DNA from: Nocardioides sp. JS614 | GTDB lineage: Bacteria > Actinomycetota > Actinomycetes > Propionibacteriales > Nocardioidaceae | NCBI RefSeq assembly: GCF_000015265.1 | Contig: NC_008697.1 | Location: forward strand, 124,001 to 188,000 | DNA length: 64,000 nt | Direction of reading: 5' to 3' | Notes under the pieces: generated by a model | The model's input: only the letters and a program-made list of their open reading frames with translations | What the model was told of the DNA's origin: nothing | Databases searched by the model: none | Part shown: positions 34,824 to 44,132 of the stretch, one piece after another | How the letters are laid out: each line of letters opens with the position of its first letter | Position numbering within the stretch: position 1 is the stretch's first letter | Translations under genes and position numbers: made by a program

Positions 34824-35723
34824 TTACGCAGCTGACGGGAGCCTAGCTGCGATGGTGCCGGTCTCGAAGGCGACCGGGGACTGGTAGCGGCACCAGGAGT
34901 GCCGGCGGCGGTTGTTGTAGCGGATGAGCCACCGGAACACCTGGCGGCGGCAGGTGGTCTCGTCAGGCCACACGTTGGCGTCTTGGAGGACCTCGCGTTT
35001 CAGGGTCGCGTTGAACGACTCCGCGAGTGCATTGTCGGCGCTCGTGCCGACGGCACCCATCGACTGGGTGACGCCCAGGTCGGCGCAGAGCTTGGCGTAG
35101 TCCTTCGATGTGTAGACCGACCCGTGGTCGCTGTGAAACACAGCGCCGGCGAGGCTGCCGCGGGTGAGCTGGGCGGCCTTGAGGGCGTCCTGGACGAGCT
35201 CGACGCGCATATGGTCCGCGACCGCCCAGCCCGCGACTCGGCGGCTGTAGCAGTCGATCACGGTGGCCAGGTACAGGTTCGTGCCGTCCGCGATCGGTAG
35301 GTACGTGATGTCGCCGACGTACTTGAGGTTGGCCGCGTCGGCGGTGAAGTCCCGCTTGAGCAGGTCGGACACCTTCTGCTGCGACGGCTCGGGGATCGTG
35401 GTCCGGACCCGTCGTTTGCGTTGGTAGCCGCGGATGTCGTGCTCACGCATCACCCGGGCGACCCGCTTGTGGTTGACCCGTTCGCTCGGCGCGACGCCGT
35501 CGTTGAGCTCGGCGGTCGCCCGTGGTGCTCCGATGGTGTTGTCCTCGGTGTGGATCGTCCGGATCTTCTCGGCGAGCTCGGCGTCGGCCTCGGCCCGCGC
35601 CTCCCGGCCTGGCGCGGCAGCCTGCCAGGCGTAGAACGACGAGCGTCCGATCTCGACGAGCTCACACATCCGCTTCACCTCGAAGGCGTGCTGGTGGTCG
35701 GCGACGAACTGGAAGCGGGTCAC
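34824..35723 (-). CDS. IS3-family transposase OrfB (DDE integrase)
   Basis: A 299-residue protein with the rve-type catalytic core: first Asp in YVGDITYLP, second Asp in FHSDHGSVYTS, Glu in NALAESFNATLKRE. An N-terminal HTH_21-like region contains GAPRATAELND. GTG 35723 overlaps the orfA stop (GTGA). IS3 elements usually make an OrfAB fusion by frameshifting; the overlap would allow coupling or frameshift. Confidence 0.93.
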   Translation of the reverse strand: MTRFQFVADHQHAFEVKRMCELVEIGRSSFYAWQAAAPGREARAEADAELAEKIRTIHTEDNTIGAPRATAELNDGVAPSERVNHKRVARVMREHDIRGYQRKRRVRTTIPEPSQQKVSDLLKRDFTADAANLKYVGDITYLPIADGTNLYLATVIDCYSRRVAGWAVADHMRVELVQDALKAAQLTRGSLAGAVFHSDHGSVYTSKDYAKLCADLGVTQSMGAVGTSADNALAESFNATLKREVLQDANVWPDETTCRRQVFRWLIRYNNRRRHSWCRYQSPVAFETGTIAARLPSAA

Positions 35724-36103
35724 CAGCGCGTCTCCCCAGCGAAATACTTGGCTGCCGACCGGAGAATTTCACGCTCGGTGGTGAGCTTCTGCTCGCTGAC
35801 CTCCAGTTCGAGGACCCTGGCCTCGAGTCGGGCGATCCGCTGCTCAGGGGTTTCTTCGGCCGCCACCTTCGAGGCGCGCCGTGCAGGCTGGTCGGTCTTG
35901 AGGGGGCTGGAGGTCAACGTGCCGTCAGCAGCGGTCTTCTTGCCGGTCCCGAACTGCTCGAGCCAGTGGCGCAGAGTGCCACGCTCGACCCCCAGGTCAT
36001 CGGCGATGCCACGCACCGTCGCCCCCGGAGTGGACTCGTACAAGTCGACGGCCTGCCGACGGAACTCATCGGAGTAGTTCTTGCGGGCCATGGTGAGGAT
36101 CAT
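35720..36103 (-). CDS. IS3-family transposase OrfA (HTH)
   Basis: A 127-residue protein: HTH_Tnp_1 domain (NYSDEFRRQAVDLYESTPGA, GIADDLGVERGTLRHWLEQF), a linker, and a C-terminal leucine-zipper-like coiled coil (EQRIARLEARVLELEVSEQK) for OrfAB assembly. ATG 36103 has GGGGAAGCGAG in front; ATG 36091 is an alternative. The frame runs further upstream only as a shadow of the regulator gene. Confidence 0.88.
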   Translation of the reverse strand: MILTMARKNYSDEFRRQAVDLYESTPGATVRGIADDLGVERGTLRHWLEQFGTGKKTAADGTLTSSPLKTDQPARRASKVAAEETPEQRIARLEARVLELEVSEQKLTTEREILRSAAKYFAGETRW

Positions 36104-36132
36104 CTCGCTTCCCCAGCGAATGCTGGATTCAG

Positions 36133-36158
36133 CGTGTCCAAGAACCGGGGTCAGGGCC
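36133..36158. repeat. Right inverted repeat and right target duplication of the IS
   Basis: The right end reads CGTGTCCAAGAACCGGGGTC then A (to 36153), the inverted repeat of the left end, followed by GGGCC (36154-36158), the second copy of the target duplication. Confidence 0.85.
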
Positions 36159-37067
36159 CTCCCGCGGCCGACGTACTCGGTGTGCTCGCGCTGGTCGATC
36201 CCGGCCAGCAAGCCGGTGAGCAGGAACAGATCGCCATAGAACACGGCGCAACAGTGCTCGCCATGGAGCTGGCTCGCCTCCGCAGCTTGGCTGAGACCGA
36301 GCTCCGCATCCGACGCGACCTGGTGGACGAGCTGCTCACCGGGACCGAGGAGTCGAGCGCACTGGCGCGCGGGCAGGCGCTGGGACACGACCTGGAGAAG
36401 CCGCACCGTGTAGTGGTCGTCGAAGGCCACGGGCGAGCCCACGACAGCAATGCGTTCTTCCTCGCCGTACGACGAGTCTCACGCCAGCTGCACGCCGGGA
36501 GCCTTCTTGTAGCCCGAGGGGAGTCGGTCGTTGTCCTGTCCGAGGCCGACCTGGACTGGGAGAAGTTCCGCGGCCTGGTGATGACAGAGCTCGGAGGTGG
36601 ACGCTGCCGACTCGGCGTCGGCGACTATTGTCACGGCCCCAAAGACTTCCCACGGTCCTACCGAGAGGCTCAGATCGCCCTGCGCATGCAGCGTGTGGCC
36701 AAGGCGGAGGACCGCGCAACGTCGTACGCGGATCTCGGCGTCTACCGGATCCTCGCCGAGGTCGAGAACCCGATGGCTGTCGAGCGGTTCGTGCGCCATT
36801 GGCTGAACGCGCTCCTTGAGTATGACGCCCGCAAGGGCTCCGAACTCGTCCACACCCTGAGTCGCTACCTCGAGTGCGGCGGGAGCTACGAGGCCACGGC
36901 CGCGGCACTGTCGGTCCACCGCAGCACCTTGAAGTACCGGCTCCAGCGGATCCGCGAGATCTCAGGCCACGACCTGACCCACCCCGACACCGCCTTCAAC
37001 CTCCAGCTGGCCACTCGAGGCTGGCAGACCCTGCAAGGCCTGCAGAGCTGACACCTCGCGTTCCTGC

Positions 37068-38003
37068 TCACAATTCAGGCGCCATCTGCGCGAGGAGGGC
37101 GCGCGTGCGACGCACACTCGCAGCAGCGTCATCGCCAACGGGAAACACGGTCGCCCACAACTCGGTAGCGCCCACGTCGGCGTAGCGCCGGAGCTGCTTC
37201 TCCACGACATCCTCGGGACCGACAACGGCCAACGCCCCAGGCGAGGCGACGCCTTCGCGGGCCAGCAGCCGGGTGTAGTTCTCCAGAGTGCCGTAGCGCG
37301 CGAAGGTCCGCTCCGCCTCCTCCTTGCCGGCCTCGGCATCGTCACAGACTGCGATCTGCACGGCCGCCACAACACGTGGCTTCGAACGCCCGGCTGCGGC
37401 AGCGGCTCCGTGCAGCCCCGGCACGATGTCGCCTTCCAGTGTTCTCAGCCCGGCCATCCAAGTCACCACGCCGTCGGCGAACTCCCCCGCGACGCGCACC
37501 ATCTGAGGGGCCAGTGCGCCGACCACGACCGAGACCGGATGCGTCCCGGGCACCGTGAAGCCGCCGTTTACCCGAAAGAAGTCTCCGCCGTAGGTGACCT
37601 CACCGTCGCGAAGCAGCGGTTCCAGAACCGACAGGTACTCCCGCATGTGCGCCGCGGGGCTCAGGTACGGGATCCCGTGCATGCCTTCGATCACCGGCCG
37701 GTGTGAGACACCCACGCCCAGCGTCAGCCGACCCCCGCAGAGGGCCTGCGTCGTTGCCGCCTGCTGAGCCAGGGCCAGCGGATGCCGCGGATAGGTCGGC
37801 ACGATGCCCACGCCCAGGTCGAGATTGCTGGTCTGCGTGCCGGCAACCGCCATCACGCTCAATGCATCGACCCCACGCGAGAAATGCACGGACCAGGCCG
37901 AGGGGAATCCCTCCTCTTCCGCCTGCCGAGCCTCCTCGACGATGGTTCCTGGCGCCATCGGAACCCCGAGGACGTCACCACCGATGCCGATAGCGATACG
38001 CAT
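37068..38003 (-). CDS. LLM-class (luciferase-like, probably F420-dependent) oxidoreductase
   Basis: A 311-residue TIM-barrel protein of the bacterial luciferase / F420-dependent family: AEEEGFPSAWSVHF near the N-terminus, VGIVPTYPRHPLALAQQAAT, and RLTLGVGVSHRPVIEGMHG. GGAGGCTGGTCG precedes ATG 38003. It follows the right aldehyde dehydrogenase gene by 41 bp on the same strand, probably cotranscribed. The left arm has no equivalent. It may oxidise or reduce an aldehyde/alcohol intermediate with F420, but the substrate is unknown. Confidence 0.8.
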   Translation of the reverse strand: MRIAIGIGGDVLGVPMAPGTIVEEARQAEEEGFPSAWSVHFSRGVDALSVMAVAGTQTSNLDLGVGIVPTYPRHPLALAQQAATTQALCGGRLTLGVGVSHRPVIEGMHGIPYLSPAAHMREYLSVLEPLLRDGEVTYGGDFFRVNGGFTVPGTHPVSVVVGALAPQMVRVAGEFADGVVTWMAGLRTLEGDIVPGLHGAAAAAGRSKPRVVAAVQIAVCDDAEAGKEEAERTFARYGTLENYTRLLAREGVASPGALAVVGPEDVVEKQLRRYADVGATELWATVFPVGDDAAASVRRTRALLAQMAPEL

Positions 38004-38044
38004 GATCGACCAGCCTCCATTCCGTTTGATGCGACCTCGCCCGC

Positions 38045-39457
38045 TCAGCGACCGAAGCGCGCCCAGTGGTCGGCGAACAGGTCGTCCTCTGTCACGACCT
38101 TGGGCGCCACGGGCCGCGACACCCAGGTCAGGTTGATGAAGTGGCGGGCGTTGACGTTCTCCGTGGTGATGTTGCCTCCCCAGGTGCCGCAGCTGAGGCT
38201 AAGCGTGAAGGGCAACCCGTTGCGGGCGCTGCCGGCGCCCTCGTTGAGGTTCTGGTTCACCATCACACGAGCAGTGCGGGTCCCCAACGCCAGAGCCTCA
38301 ACATGGTCGTCGACGGTGGTATGGATGCCGCAGGTGTGGCCGAGCCCCTGGTAGCCGGTGATCGCGTTCACGAGGTCGACGGCCTTGTCGATGCCGCCCG
38401 TGTAGCGGTACGCCGCCAGCACGACGGAGAGCTTCTCGCCGGAGAACGGATGCTCGGGGCCGACGCCGTCCTCCTCGACGATCAGGAACGTTCGGTCGTC
38501 GGCGATGCTGAAGCCGGCGAGACCAGCGATGGTGCCGGCCGGCTTGGCGATCACGTCAATACTGGGGATGTGCCCGCCGTCGGGCCACATGGCGTGCTGG
38601 AGCGCCGCCTTCTCATCCGGCGAGCAGAGGTGCCCGCCCCGGGCCTCAAGCCGGTCGAGCAGGTCGGCGTAGACCGAGCTCTCCACCACCACGGCGTTGT
38701 CCGCAAGGCAGCTGGTGGCGTAGTCGAACGTCTTGGCCACGACGATGGTCTCGGTTGCATCGGCCAGGTCTGCGGTCTCGTCGACCACATGGACGGAGTT
38801 GCCGACGCCCACGCCGTAGGCCGGAGTGCCCGAGCTGTACGCGGCCTTGACCATTCCGGCTCCCCCTGTGGCGACGACCAGGTCTGCCTGCTCCATGAGC
38901 CGCTGGGTCTTGGCGATCGAGGCCGCGGAGAGTGTCTGGACCAGGTCAGCCGGTGCGCCTACCTGAACGCAGGCCTCGCGCATGTAGTCCACCACCGCTG
39001 AAGTGGTCTCCTGGGTACGCGGATGGGGCGCGACCACGATGGCGTTGCGACCCTTGAGGGCCAGCAGCGCCTTGAGCGGCGGTGTGGCGTCGGGGCCGGT
39101 CGTTGGGATGAGGGCCGCGACGACACCGACGGGCTTGGCGATCTTCACCAGCCCACGGGTCGGGTCCTCTTCGACAACCCCGACCGTGACGACGGACCGC
39201 ATGTCGGCCAGCACGCCCAGGACCCGCTTGTTGATCTTGACGACCTTGTCCTCGAAGTTGCCGAAGCCGCCCTCGTCCACAGCTAGCTTCGCCAGGCCCT
39301 CGGCACGATCCGGCCGCGCGACAGCCCAAGCGACAGCGGTGCACAAGGCATCGACCTGCTCCTGTGTGTAGTCGGCGATGGCTTCCTGTGCTGCACGAGC
39401 GCGGCGGACGATCTCGTCCACCTCTTGCTGAGCTTGTGCCTGCTTGTCCTCTGACAT
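38045..39457 (-). CDS. CoA-acylating aldehyde dehydrogenase, right copy
   Basis: A 470-residue homologue of 24287-25699 with the same landmarks (IPTTGPDATPPLKALLALKG; catalytic Cys in YATSCLADN). ATG 39457 follows GAGGAG, and the upstream 104 in-frame codons overlap the divergent APS reductase gene and are rejected. Apparently functional. Keeping two intact copies while the monooxygenase is single suggests dosage or different aldehyde specificities (inference). Confidence 0.85.
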   Translation of the reverse strand: MSEDKQAQAQQEVDEIVRRARAAQEAIADYTQEQVDALCTAVAWAVARPDRAEGLAKLAVDEGGFGNFEDKVVKINKRVLGVLADMRSVVTVGVVEEDPTRGLVKIAKPVGVVAALIPTTGPDATPPLKALLALKGRNAIVVAPHPRTQETTSAVVDYMREACVQVGAPADLVQTLSAASIAKTQRLMEQADLVVATGGAGMVKAAYSSGTPAYGVGVGNSVHVVDETADLADATETIVVAKTFDYATSCLADNAVVVESSVYADLLDRLEARGGHLCSPDEKAALQHAMWPDGGHIPSIDVIAKPAGTIAGLAGFSIADDRTFLIVEEDGVGPEHPFSGEKLSVVLAAYRYTGGIDKAVDLVNAITGYQGLGHTCGIHTTVDDHVEALALGTRTARVMVNQNLNEGAGSARNGLPFTLSLSCGTWGGNITTENVNARHFINLTWVSRPVAPKVVTEDDLFADHWARFGR

Positions 39458-39614
39458 TCCAACTCCTCGACCTTGGCGGTATTCGTCCTGCGACGCCAGG
39501 CAACTGTGCATTCCCGACGACCACCTGGGGACCGGCCCGCGAGGGCCAACTCGGACGCGGAGTTCGACCGCCGAGGACGTCGCTACTCGCGCGTCGCCGT
39601 CCGACGCTTGAGCG

Positions 39615-40316
39615 ATGAAGACACCCTCCGAGATCAGCAGGCTTCGCTCGCTGGTGGCACAGCGCGCGCGCGATCTGGAAGGCGCCTCCGCTGAGGCCGT
39701 GATCAGCTGGGCGCAGGAGACCTTCGGAGCCCGGCTGTGCGCGACGTCCTCGATGGGCGACGTCGTCATCGTGCACCAGGTGTCTCGGTACGCACCGGGT
39801 CTGGATGTGCTCTTCCTGGATACCGGCTACCACTTCGCGGAGACGCTGGCCTTTCGTGAGCTCGTGTCGTCGTCGTACGACGTGAACGTGGTCGACCTCC
39901 GACCGGAACGCAGCGTCGAAGAGCAGTTGCAGCTCTGGGACCGCGACCTGTTCGACTCCGATCCGGACGGTTGCTGCCGGCTTCGGAAGGTCCTTCCCCT
40001 GCGGCGCGCACTGACGGGGTATGACGCGTGGGTCACCGGGATCAGGAGGGCGGACTCCCCGCGGCGGGCGGAGACTCCAGTGCTGGCGTGGGACGAGGTC
40101 AACCAGGTCGTGAAGGTGGCGCCTTTGGCGACCTGGACCCGCGAGATGGTGGAGGGCTACCTCGAGGACCACGCACTCCCCCGCAACCGGCTAACGGAGC
40201 TCGGTTACACGTCGATCGGATGCCAACCCTGCACCTCTCTGCCCACCGGGCTGGACCCGCGGTCTGGCCGGTGGCCCGGGCTGCAGAAGACCGAGTGCGG
40301 ACTCCATCGGACCTAG
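39615..40316 (+). CDS. cysH: APS reductase (CysH family), right copy
   Basis: A 233-residue homologue of 23308-23997 with CCRLRK, GCQPCTSLP and KTECGLH, so the [4Fe-4S] and catalytic cysteines are conserved. It is divergent from the aldehyde dehydrogenase and overlaps the xcbE end by 4 bp. The 26-aa leader seen before the left copy is absent. Confidence 0.9.
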   Translation: MKTPSEISRLRSLVAQRARDLEGASAEAVISWAQETFGARLCATSSMGDVVIVHQVSRYAPGLDVLFLDTGYHFAETLAFRELVSSSYDVNVVDLRPERSVEEQLQLWDRDLFDSDPDGCCRLRKVLPLRRALTGYDAWVTGIRRADSPRRAETPVLAWDEVNQVVKVAPLATWTREMVEGYLEDHALPRNRLTELGYTSIGCQPCTSLPTGLDPRSGRWPGLQKTECGLHRT

Positions 40317-41815
40317 GAAAGCGTGAGCGCCTCTGCGCGTCGTACGACGGCGTGCTCCGCGATCTCCGCTGCCGTGCGGGTGTCGCGTGCCCACTGCTGA
40401 GCGTGACCTGCCAGCTGCTCGATCCTCTCCGCGTGTTCGCGTACGCGGTTGGGCGCGCTGCCGCCGAGGACATCTCGTGTGGACACGATTGTGGCCGGGT
40501 CCGTGATCGACTCGACGTCGGGGAGGTCGGACAGTCCGTGGCCGAAGAGGTCCCACGCCGCGATGTCGAGGTGTGACCGATCCAGGACGGTCCGCTCGCC
40601 TTCCACTGCAGCCGCCACGGCGCGTCCCACGACTCGATAGGCGGACCGGTAGTCCAAGCCCTGATGGAGCACCATCGACTCGGCCAGGTCCGCGGCACCG
40701 GTGAAGTGCGCACCCGCTGCCCTGGCCAGAGCTTCCTCGTCGACCTCGAGCGACCTGACGACCGCGGTCCCGAGTCTCACCAGCCGGGTCGCGAGGTCGA
40801 CGGACGACGCAACCTCCCCATAGGCGTGCAGCCAGTTGTCGGTGCGGGCCGATGGTGTCCGCTGAGTCGCCATCAGGCCGGAAGTACGTCCCAGAAGGAC
40901 ACCGGCACCGGCCCGGATGACGGCGAGTGCGTAGGGATTCCGCTTCTGGGGCATGAGCACGGACGCCCGGCACAACGATGCATCGAGCCTCACGTAGCCG
41001 AAGGCCGGGCTGGCGAAGATCTCGAGGTCCTCCGCAAGACGGTCCACCGTGGCTGCCGTCTGCGTCGCGGACACGACCGCATCGACTAGTCCGTCGACCG
41101 ACCACATGATGTCGCGGGTGTGCCAGCCGGGCTCATCGAACCCCAACGTGGCCGCGTCCCGTTTCCGGTTCACCAGCACGGGCGAACCACCCACGCCGCC
41201 GGAACCGGCTGGGGAGCGGTTGGCCCAGCGGTGGGCCGCCTGGATGCGGTCGAAATGCCGGGTCGTCTCTTCCGCGAACGCGCCGAGGTAGTGCCCGAAG
41301 GTCGAGGGCTGAGCGGGCTGCAGGTAGGTCGTATCCGCCCAGAGAGTCTCGGCGTGGAGTCGCGCTGCGGACGCCAAGGCGAGGGCGAGGTCGCCCACCG
41401 CGTCGTGCAGGTCCAGCAGCTTGCGTCTCAGGGCGATCCGAAAGGCGATGCGTCCAGCCTCACGGCGGGTCCGCCCGGTGTGGAGCCAGCCGGCTGCGTC
41501 ACCGATGCGGCTCTCGAGCTCACGTTCCCTGCTGTTGTAGGCATCGCCATACACGGGGTCGTACGGGAACTCCTCGGGGGGCGTGGACAGGATCTGCAAC
41601 AACTCCCGGGCCAGGTCCTTGGCCGCCGACGCCGGAACGACTCCGGCCTCCACGAGTGCCAGGACGTGGGCCAGGTCGGCGAGTCCAAGGCCTTCATGCA
41701 GCAGCGGTGCATCGGCAGTTTCCAAGGTGTAGCCGCTAGCGATGAGCTCAGGGGCGGGCCCGCTCGTGATCCTCGCCTCGGCTCCCAGGTATCCCGCGGG
41801 GACCTCGATGCTCAC
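40313..41815 (-). CDS. xcbE: Argininosuccinate-lyase-like protein, CoM biosynthesis, right copy
   Basis: A 500-residue homologue of 21820-23322. It keeps LHTGRTRREAG and ASVLMPQKRNPYALAVIR, and also the altered TYLQPAQP in place of the ASL THLQ. GTG 41815 overlaps the xcbD stop. It is last of the five-gene minus-strand operon and reads as intact. Confidence 0.83.
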   Translation of the reverse strand: MSIEVPAGYLGAEARITSGPAPELIASGYTLETADAPLLHEGLGLADLAHVLALVEAGVVPASAAKDLARELLQILSTPPEEFPYDPVYGDAYNSRERELESRIGDAAGWLHTGRTRREAGRIAFRIALRRKLLDLHDAVGDLALALASAARLHAETLWADTTYLQPAQPSTFGHYLGAFAEETTRHFDRIQAAHRWANRSPAGSGGVGGSPVLVNRKRDAATLGFDEPGWHTRDIMWSVDGLVDAVVSATQTAATVDRLAEDLEIFASPAFGYVRLDASLCRASVLMPQKRNPYALAVIRAGAGVLLGRTSGLMATQRTPSARTDNWLHAYGEVASSVDLATRLVRLGTAVVRSLEVDEEALARAAGAHFTGAADLAESMVLHQGLDYRSAYRVVGRAVAAAVEGERTVLDRSHLDIAAWDLFGHGLSDLPDVESITDPATIVSTRDVLGGSAPNRVREHAERIEQLAGHAQQWARDTRTAAEIAEHAVVRRAEALTLS

Positions 41816-42780
41816 AGTTCCGTGCCCTTCATGAAGAGGGTGGGTGCGCCTCCGGTGACCAGGAAGATCACCGGCCCTCGGACGGTTCCATGCCGGACTT
41901 CAGCCAAGAGAGCCGCCATCGCCTTGGCGCCGAACACCGGGTCGAGGAAGATGCCCTCGGTCCGCGCGACGAGCTCGGCCGCCGCGGTACCCGCTGGCGA
42001 GACTTCGCCATAGCCGTCGCCGAGGAACCCGCCGAGGACGTGCGGCGCTGCTCGAGCCGTGTCATCGGCGTCGAGCAGCTCGAGAGTGGCCGAGGCGAGC
42101 TCGCCAACGCGGACCTGGGCCTCTTCAGGAGTCCGGCTGGTGGCGACCCCGACCACCGCAACGTCCCATCCCAACCAGTGCGCCCCGGCGAGAAGTCCTG
42201 CCTGGGTGCCGCCGGATCCGGTCGGCACCCAGAGCGTTGCGGGGTCGACACCCACCTCCGGCAGTTGCCGCACGAGCTCCACAGCGGCCCGGAGATAGCC
42301 CAGGCACCCCAACGGGGTGGCCCCGCCTCTCGGCACGACATAGGGAAAGCGACCGGCCGCGACGAGCTCGTCGGCGACCTTGCCCAGCATGGAGTCGACA
42401 GAGCAGCGGTCGAGCTCACCGGTGTAGCGGATGTCTGTACACGTCACCTGGGTGAGCAACAGGTTGCCGCTCGCCTCAGGTGGGTCACCATAGAAGACAA
42501 GGTGCGGCGAGAACCCGGCGGTGCGGGCGGACAGTGCCGCGAGCATCGCCCAGTTGGACTGCGGGCCGGCCCCGGTCACCAGTGCGTCGCATCCCTTGGC
42601 CACAGCGTCCCCGAGGAGGTACTCCAGGGTGCGGACTTTGTTGCCACCGAGGCCTCGGCCGGTCAGGTCGTCTCGCTTGAACCACACCTCAACACCGACG
42701 GCCTCGGACAGGCGGGGCGCGTGGACGAGCGGCGTCGGCGCCAGCACCAGGTGCAGACGGGGCAGGTCCGGCAGGTTCAT
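41812..42780 (-). CDS. xcbD: PLP-dependent desulfhydrase-like enzyme, CoM biosynthesis, right copy
   Basis: A 322-residue homologue of 20855-21823, with the PLP lysine in GRGLGGNKVRTLEYL and GSGGTQAGL. ATG 42780 shares bases with the previous stop (TGATG). Both arms keep a functional-looking copy. Confidence 0.85.
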   Translation of the reverse strand: MNLPDLPRLHLVLAPTPLVHAPRLSEAVGVEVWFKRDDLTGRGLGGNKVRTLEYLLGDAVAKGCDALVTGAGPQSNWAMLAALSARTAGFSPHLVFYGDPPEASGNLLLTQVTCTDIRYTGELDRCSVDSMLGKVADELVAAGRFPYVVPRGGATPLGCLGYLRAAVELVRQLPEVGVDPATLWVPTGSGGTQAGLLAGAHWLGWDVAVVGVATSRTPEEAQVRVGELASATLELLDADDTARAAPHVLGGFLGDGYGEVSPAGTAAAELVARTEGIFLDPVFGAKAMAALLAEVRHGTVRGPVIFLVTGGAPTLFMKGTEL

Positions 42781-44132
42781 CACTTATGGGCCCCTGCCTC
42801 GAGGACGCGTCGAACGAACTCCGGGGCCGCCCCGATGGCACCGGCTGGGTCGAGTGCGGCGCGGATGGCCTCTTCGGACAGCACGCTGCGGATAGCCGGC
42901 TCGACGAGCAGCACTTCCTCGAAGCACAGGCCCTCCTCCCTGCCGCGCATCGCGGTCTGGTAGACGAGCTCATGCGCGGCGTGCTTCCCCAGCTGAGGAG
43001 ACAGCTCGCGCATGACCGGTTCCGACATCACATAGCCGCCGCGGTCCGCAAGGTTGCGGGCCATCCGTGGCTCGTCCACCTCCAGCTCTTCCAGCAGCTG
43101 ACAGCTCATCGCAACGGCGGTGCCGGTCAGGATGCAGGCCTCAGGCAGGAAGATCCACTCTGTCTTCCAGGCACGGCCATCCCGCTCATGCTCGTGGAGC
43201 ATCGCCTCGAGTGCGAGCCCGACGTGCGAGCGGACGACGCGCGCGAGTGTCACCAGGTGCTCGGAGATCTCGGGGTTGACCTTGTGGGGCATGGTGATGC
43301 TGCCGACGACGCCCTGATGGGCTCCCTCGCGCACCTCCCCCAGCTCTGGTCGTTGCAGCTGGTAGATCTCCTGTCCGATCTTCCCGAGCGTGGACGTAAG
43401 CATGCCCAGCAGCCCGACGAACTCGGCGATCCGGTCCCGTGCCGTGAGCCAGGCGATGTCCGGCGCCTGCAGCCCCAGCCGCGCAGCGAACGCGTCGAGA
43501 AGCGGCAGTGCCTGCTCCCCCCAGAACTCCATGGTCCCCAGAGCACCGCCGAGTTGCACCACGCTCCATCGGGCCGTCCCTTCGGCCAGTCGCTCACGGT
43601 GCCGGGCGAGCTCGGAGGCCCAGACGGCAGCCTTGAACCCGAAGGTGACCGGCAACCCGGCCTGTCCGTGGGTCCGACCGCACATCACCGTCCCGGCGTG
43701 CGTCTCGGCCAGGCGCCGGGTCGCTTGCTCCACCCGGGCAAGGTCTCGGTCGAGCACGATGGCGACCTGCTTGAGCATCAGCGAGGTCCAGGTGTCGGAG
43801 ACGTCCTGGACGGTCGCCCCGTAGTACACCCACTCCTGCGCCGAGGGCGGCAGGATCTCCTGCAGGCAGCGGATGAGGCCCAGAGTGGAATGGCCGGTCG
43901 ATCGGGTCAGCTCTGCGACCCGCGTGAGGTCTAGCCGCTTCACGTCCGCATGGGCACGGATGGACCGTGCTGCCTCATGCGGAACCAGACCCACTTCGGC
44001 CTGGGCCTCCGCCAGGGCGGCGAGGATCTCGAGCCAGCTCTGGATCCTGCCTTCGTCGTTGAAGAGCTGACGTAGCTCATCGGTCCCCCAGAGGTGTCCG
44101 TACAGTCCGGAGTCGATCGGGTGCGCAGTCAT
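42780..44132 (-). CDS. xcbC: Aspartase/fumarase-superfamily lyase, CoM biosynthesis, right copy
   Basis: A 450-residue homologue of 19503-20858 with GRTHGQAGLP and GSITMPHKVNPEISE. ATG 44132 overlaps the 309-aa gene's stop; 52 extra upstream codons are a shadow. Presumed to eliminate phosphate from phosphosulfolactate. Confidence 0.85.
   Translation of the reverse strand: MTAHPIDSGLYGHLWGTDELRQLFNDEGRIQSWLEILAALAEAQAEVGLVPHEAARSIRAHADVKRLDLTRVAELTRSTGHSTLGLIRCLQEILPPSAQEWVYYGATVQDVSDTWTSLMLKQVAIVLDRDLARVEQATRRLAETHAGTVMCGRTHGQAGLPVTFGFKAAVWASELARHRERLAEGTARWSVVQLGGALGTMEFWGEQALPLLDAFAARLGLQAPDIAWLTARDRIAEFVGLLGMLTSTLGKIGQEIYQLQRPELGEVREGAHQGVVGSITMPHKVNPEISEHLVTLARVVRSHVGLALEAMLHEHERDGRAWKTEWIFLPEACILTGTAVAMSCQLLEELEVDEPRMARNLADRGGYVMSEPVMRELSPQLGKHAAHELVYQTAMRGREEGLCFEEVLLVEPAIRSVLSEEAIRAALDPAGAIGAAPEFVRRVLEAGAHK

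Larger units (their letters stand above)
34794..36153 (-). mobile_element. IS3-family insertion sequence, 1,360 bp
   Basis: Imperfect terminal inverted repeats (left TTACCCCCGGTTCTTGGACA; right, read inward, TGACCCCGGTTCTTGGACAC), two overlapping transposase genes on the minus strand, and a 5-bp target duplication GGGCC on both sides (34789-34793 and 36154-36158). The ends and the intact genes suggest a recent, possibly still active insertion. Confidence 0.93.
33983..37051 (+). pseudogene. PucR/CdaR-type regulator interrupted by an IS3-family element
   Basis: N-terminal part 33983-34793 and C-terminal part 36159-37051 join in frame to a 567-residue protein homologous to 25733-27424: GAF-like sensor, linker KERATAEQLQGANETL, and HTH LSVHRSTLKYRLQRIREISG. 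The insertion falls in the middle sensory region (after VAIASPG). The N-terminal half reads 27 codons into the element before a stop. The HTH half has no obvious start of its own. Precise excision would restore the gene. Confidence 0.88.

Noticed and set aside
39003..40172. Long open frames opposite the aldehyde dehydrogenase and APS reductase (for example a 408-codon minus-strand frame)
   Set aside because: Arg/Pro/Gly-rich shadow frames caused by high GC, with no ribosome site and conserved genes in the other frames.
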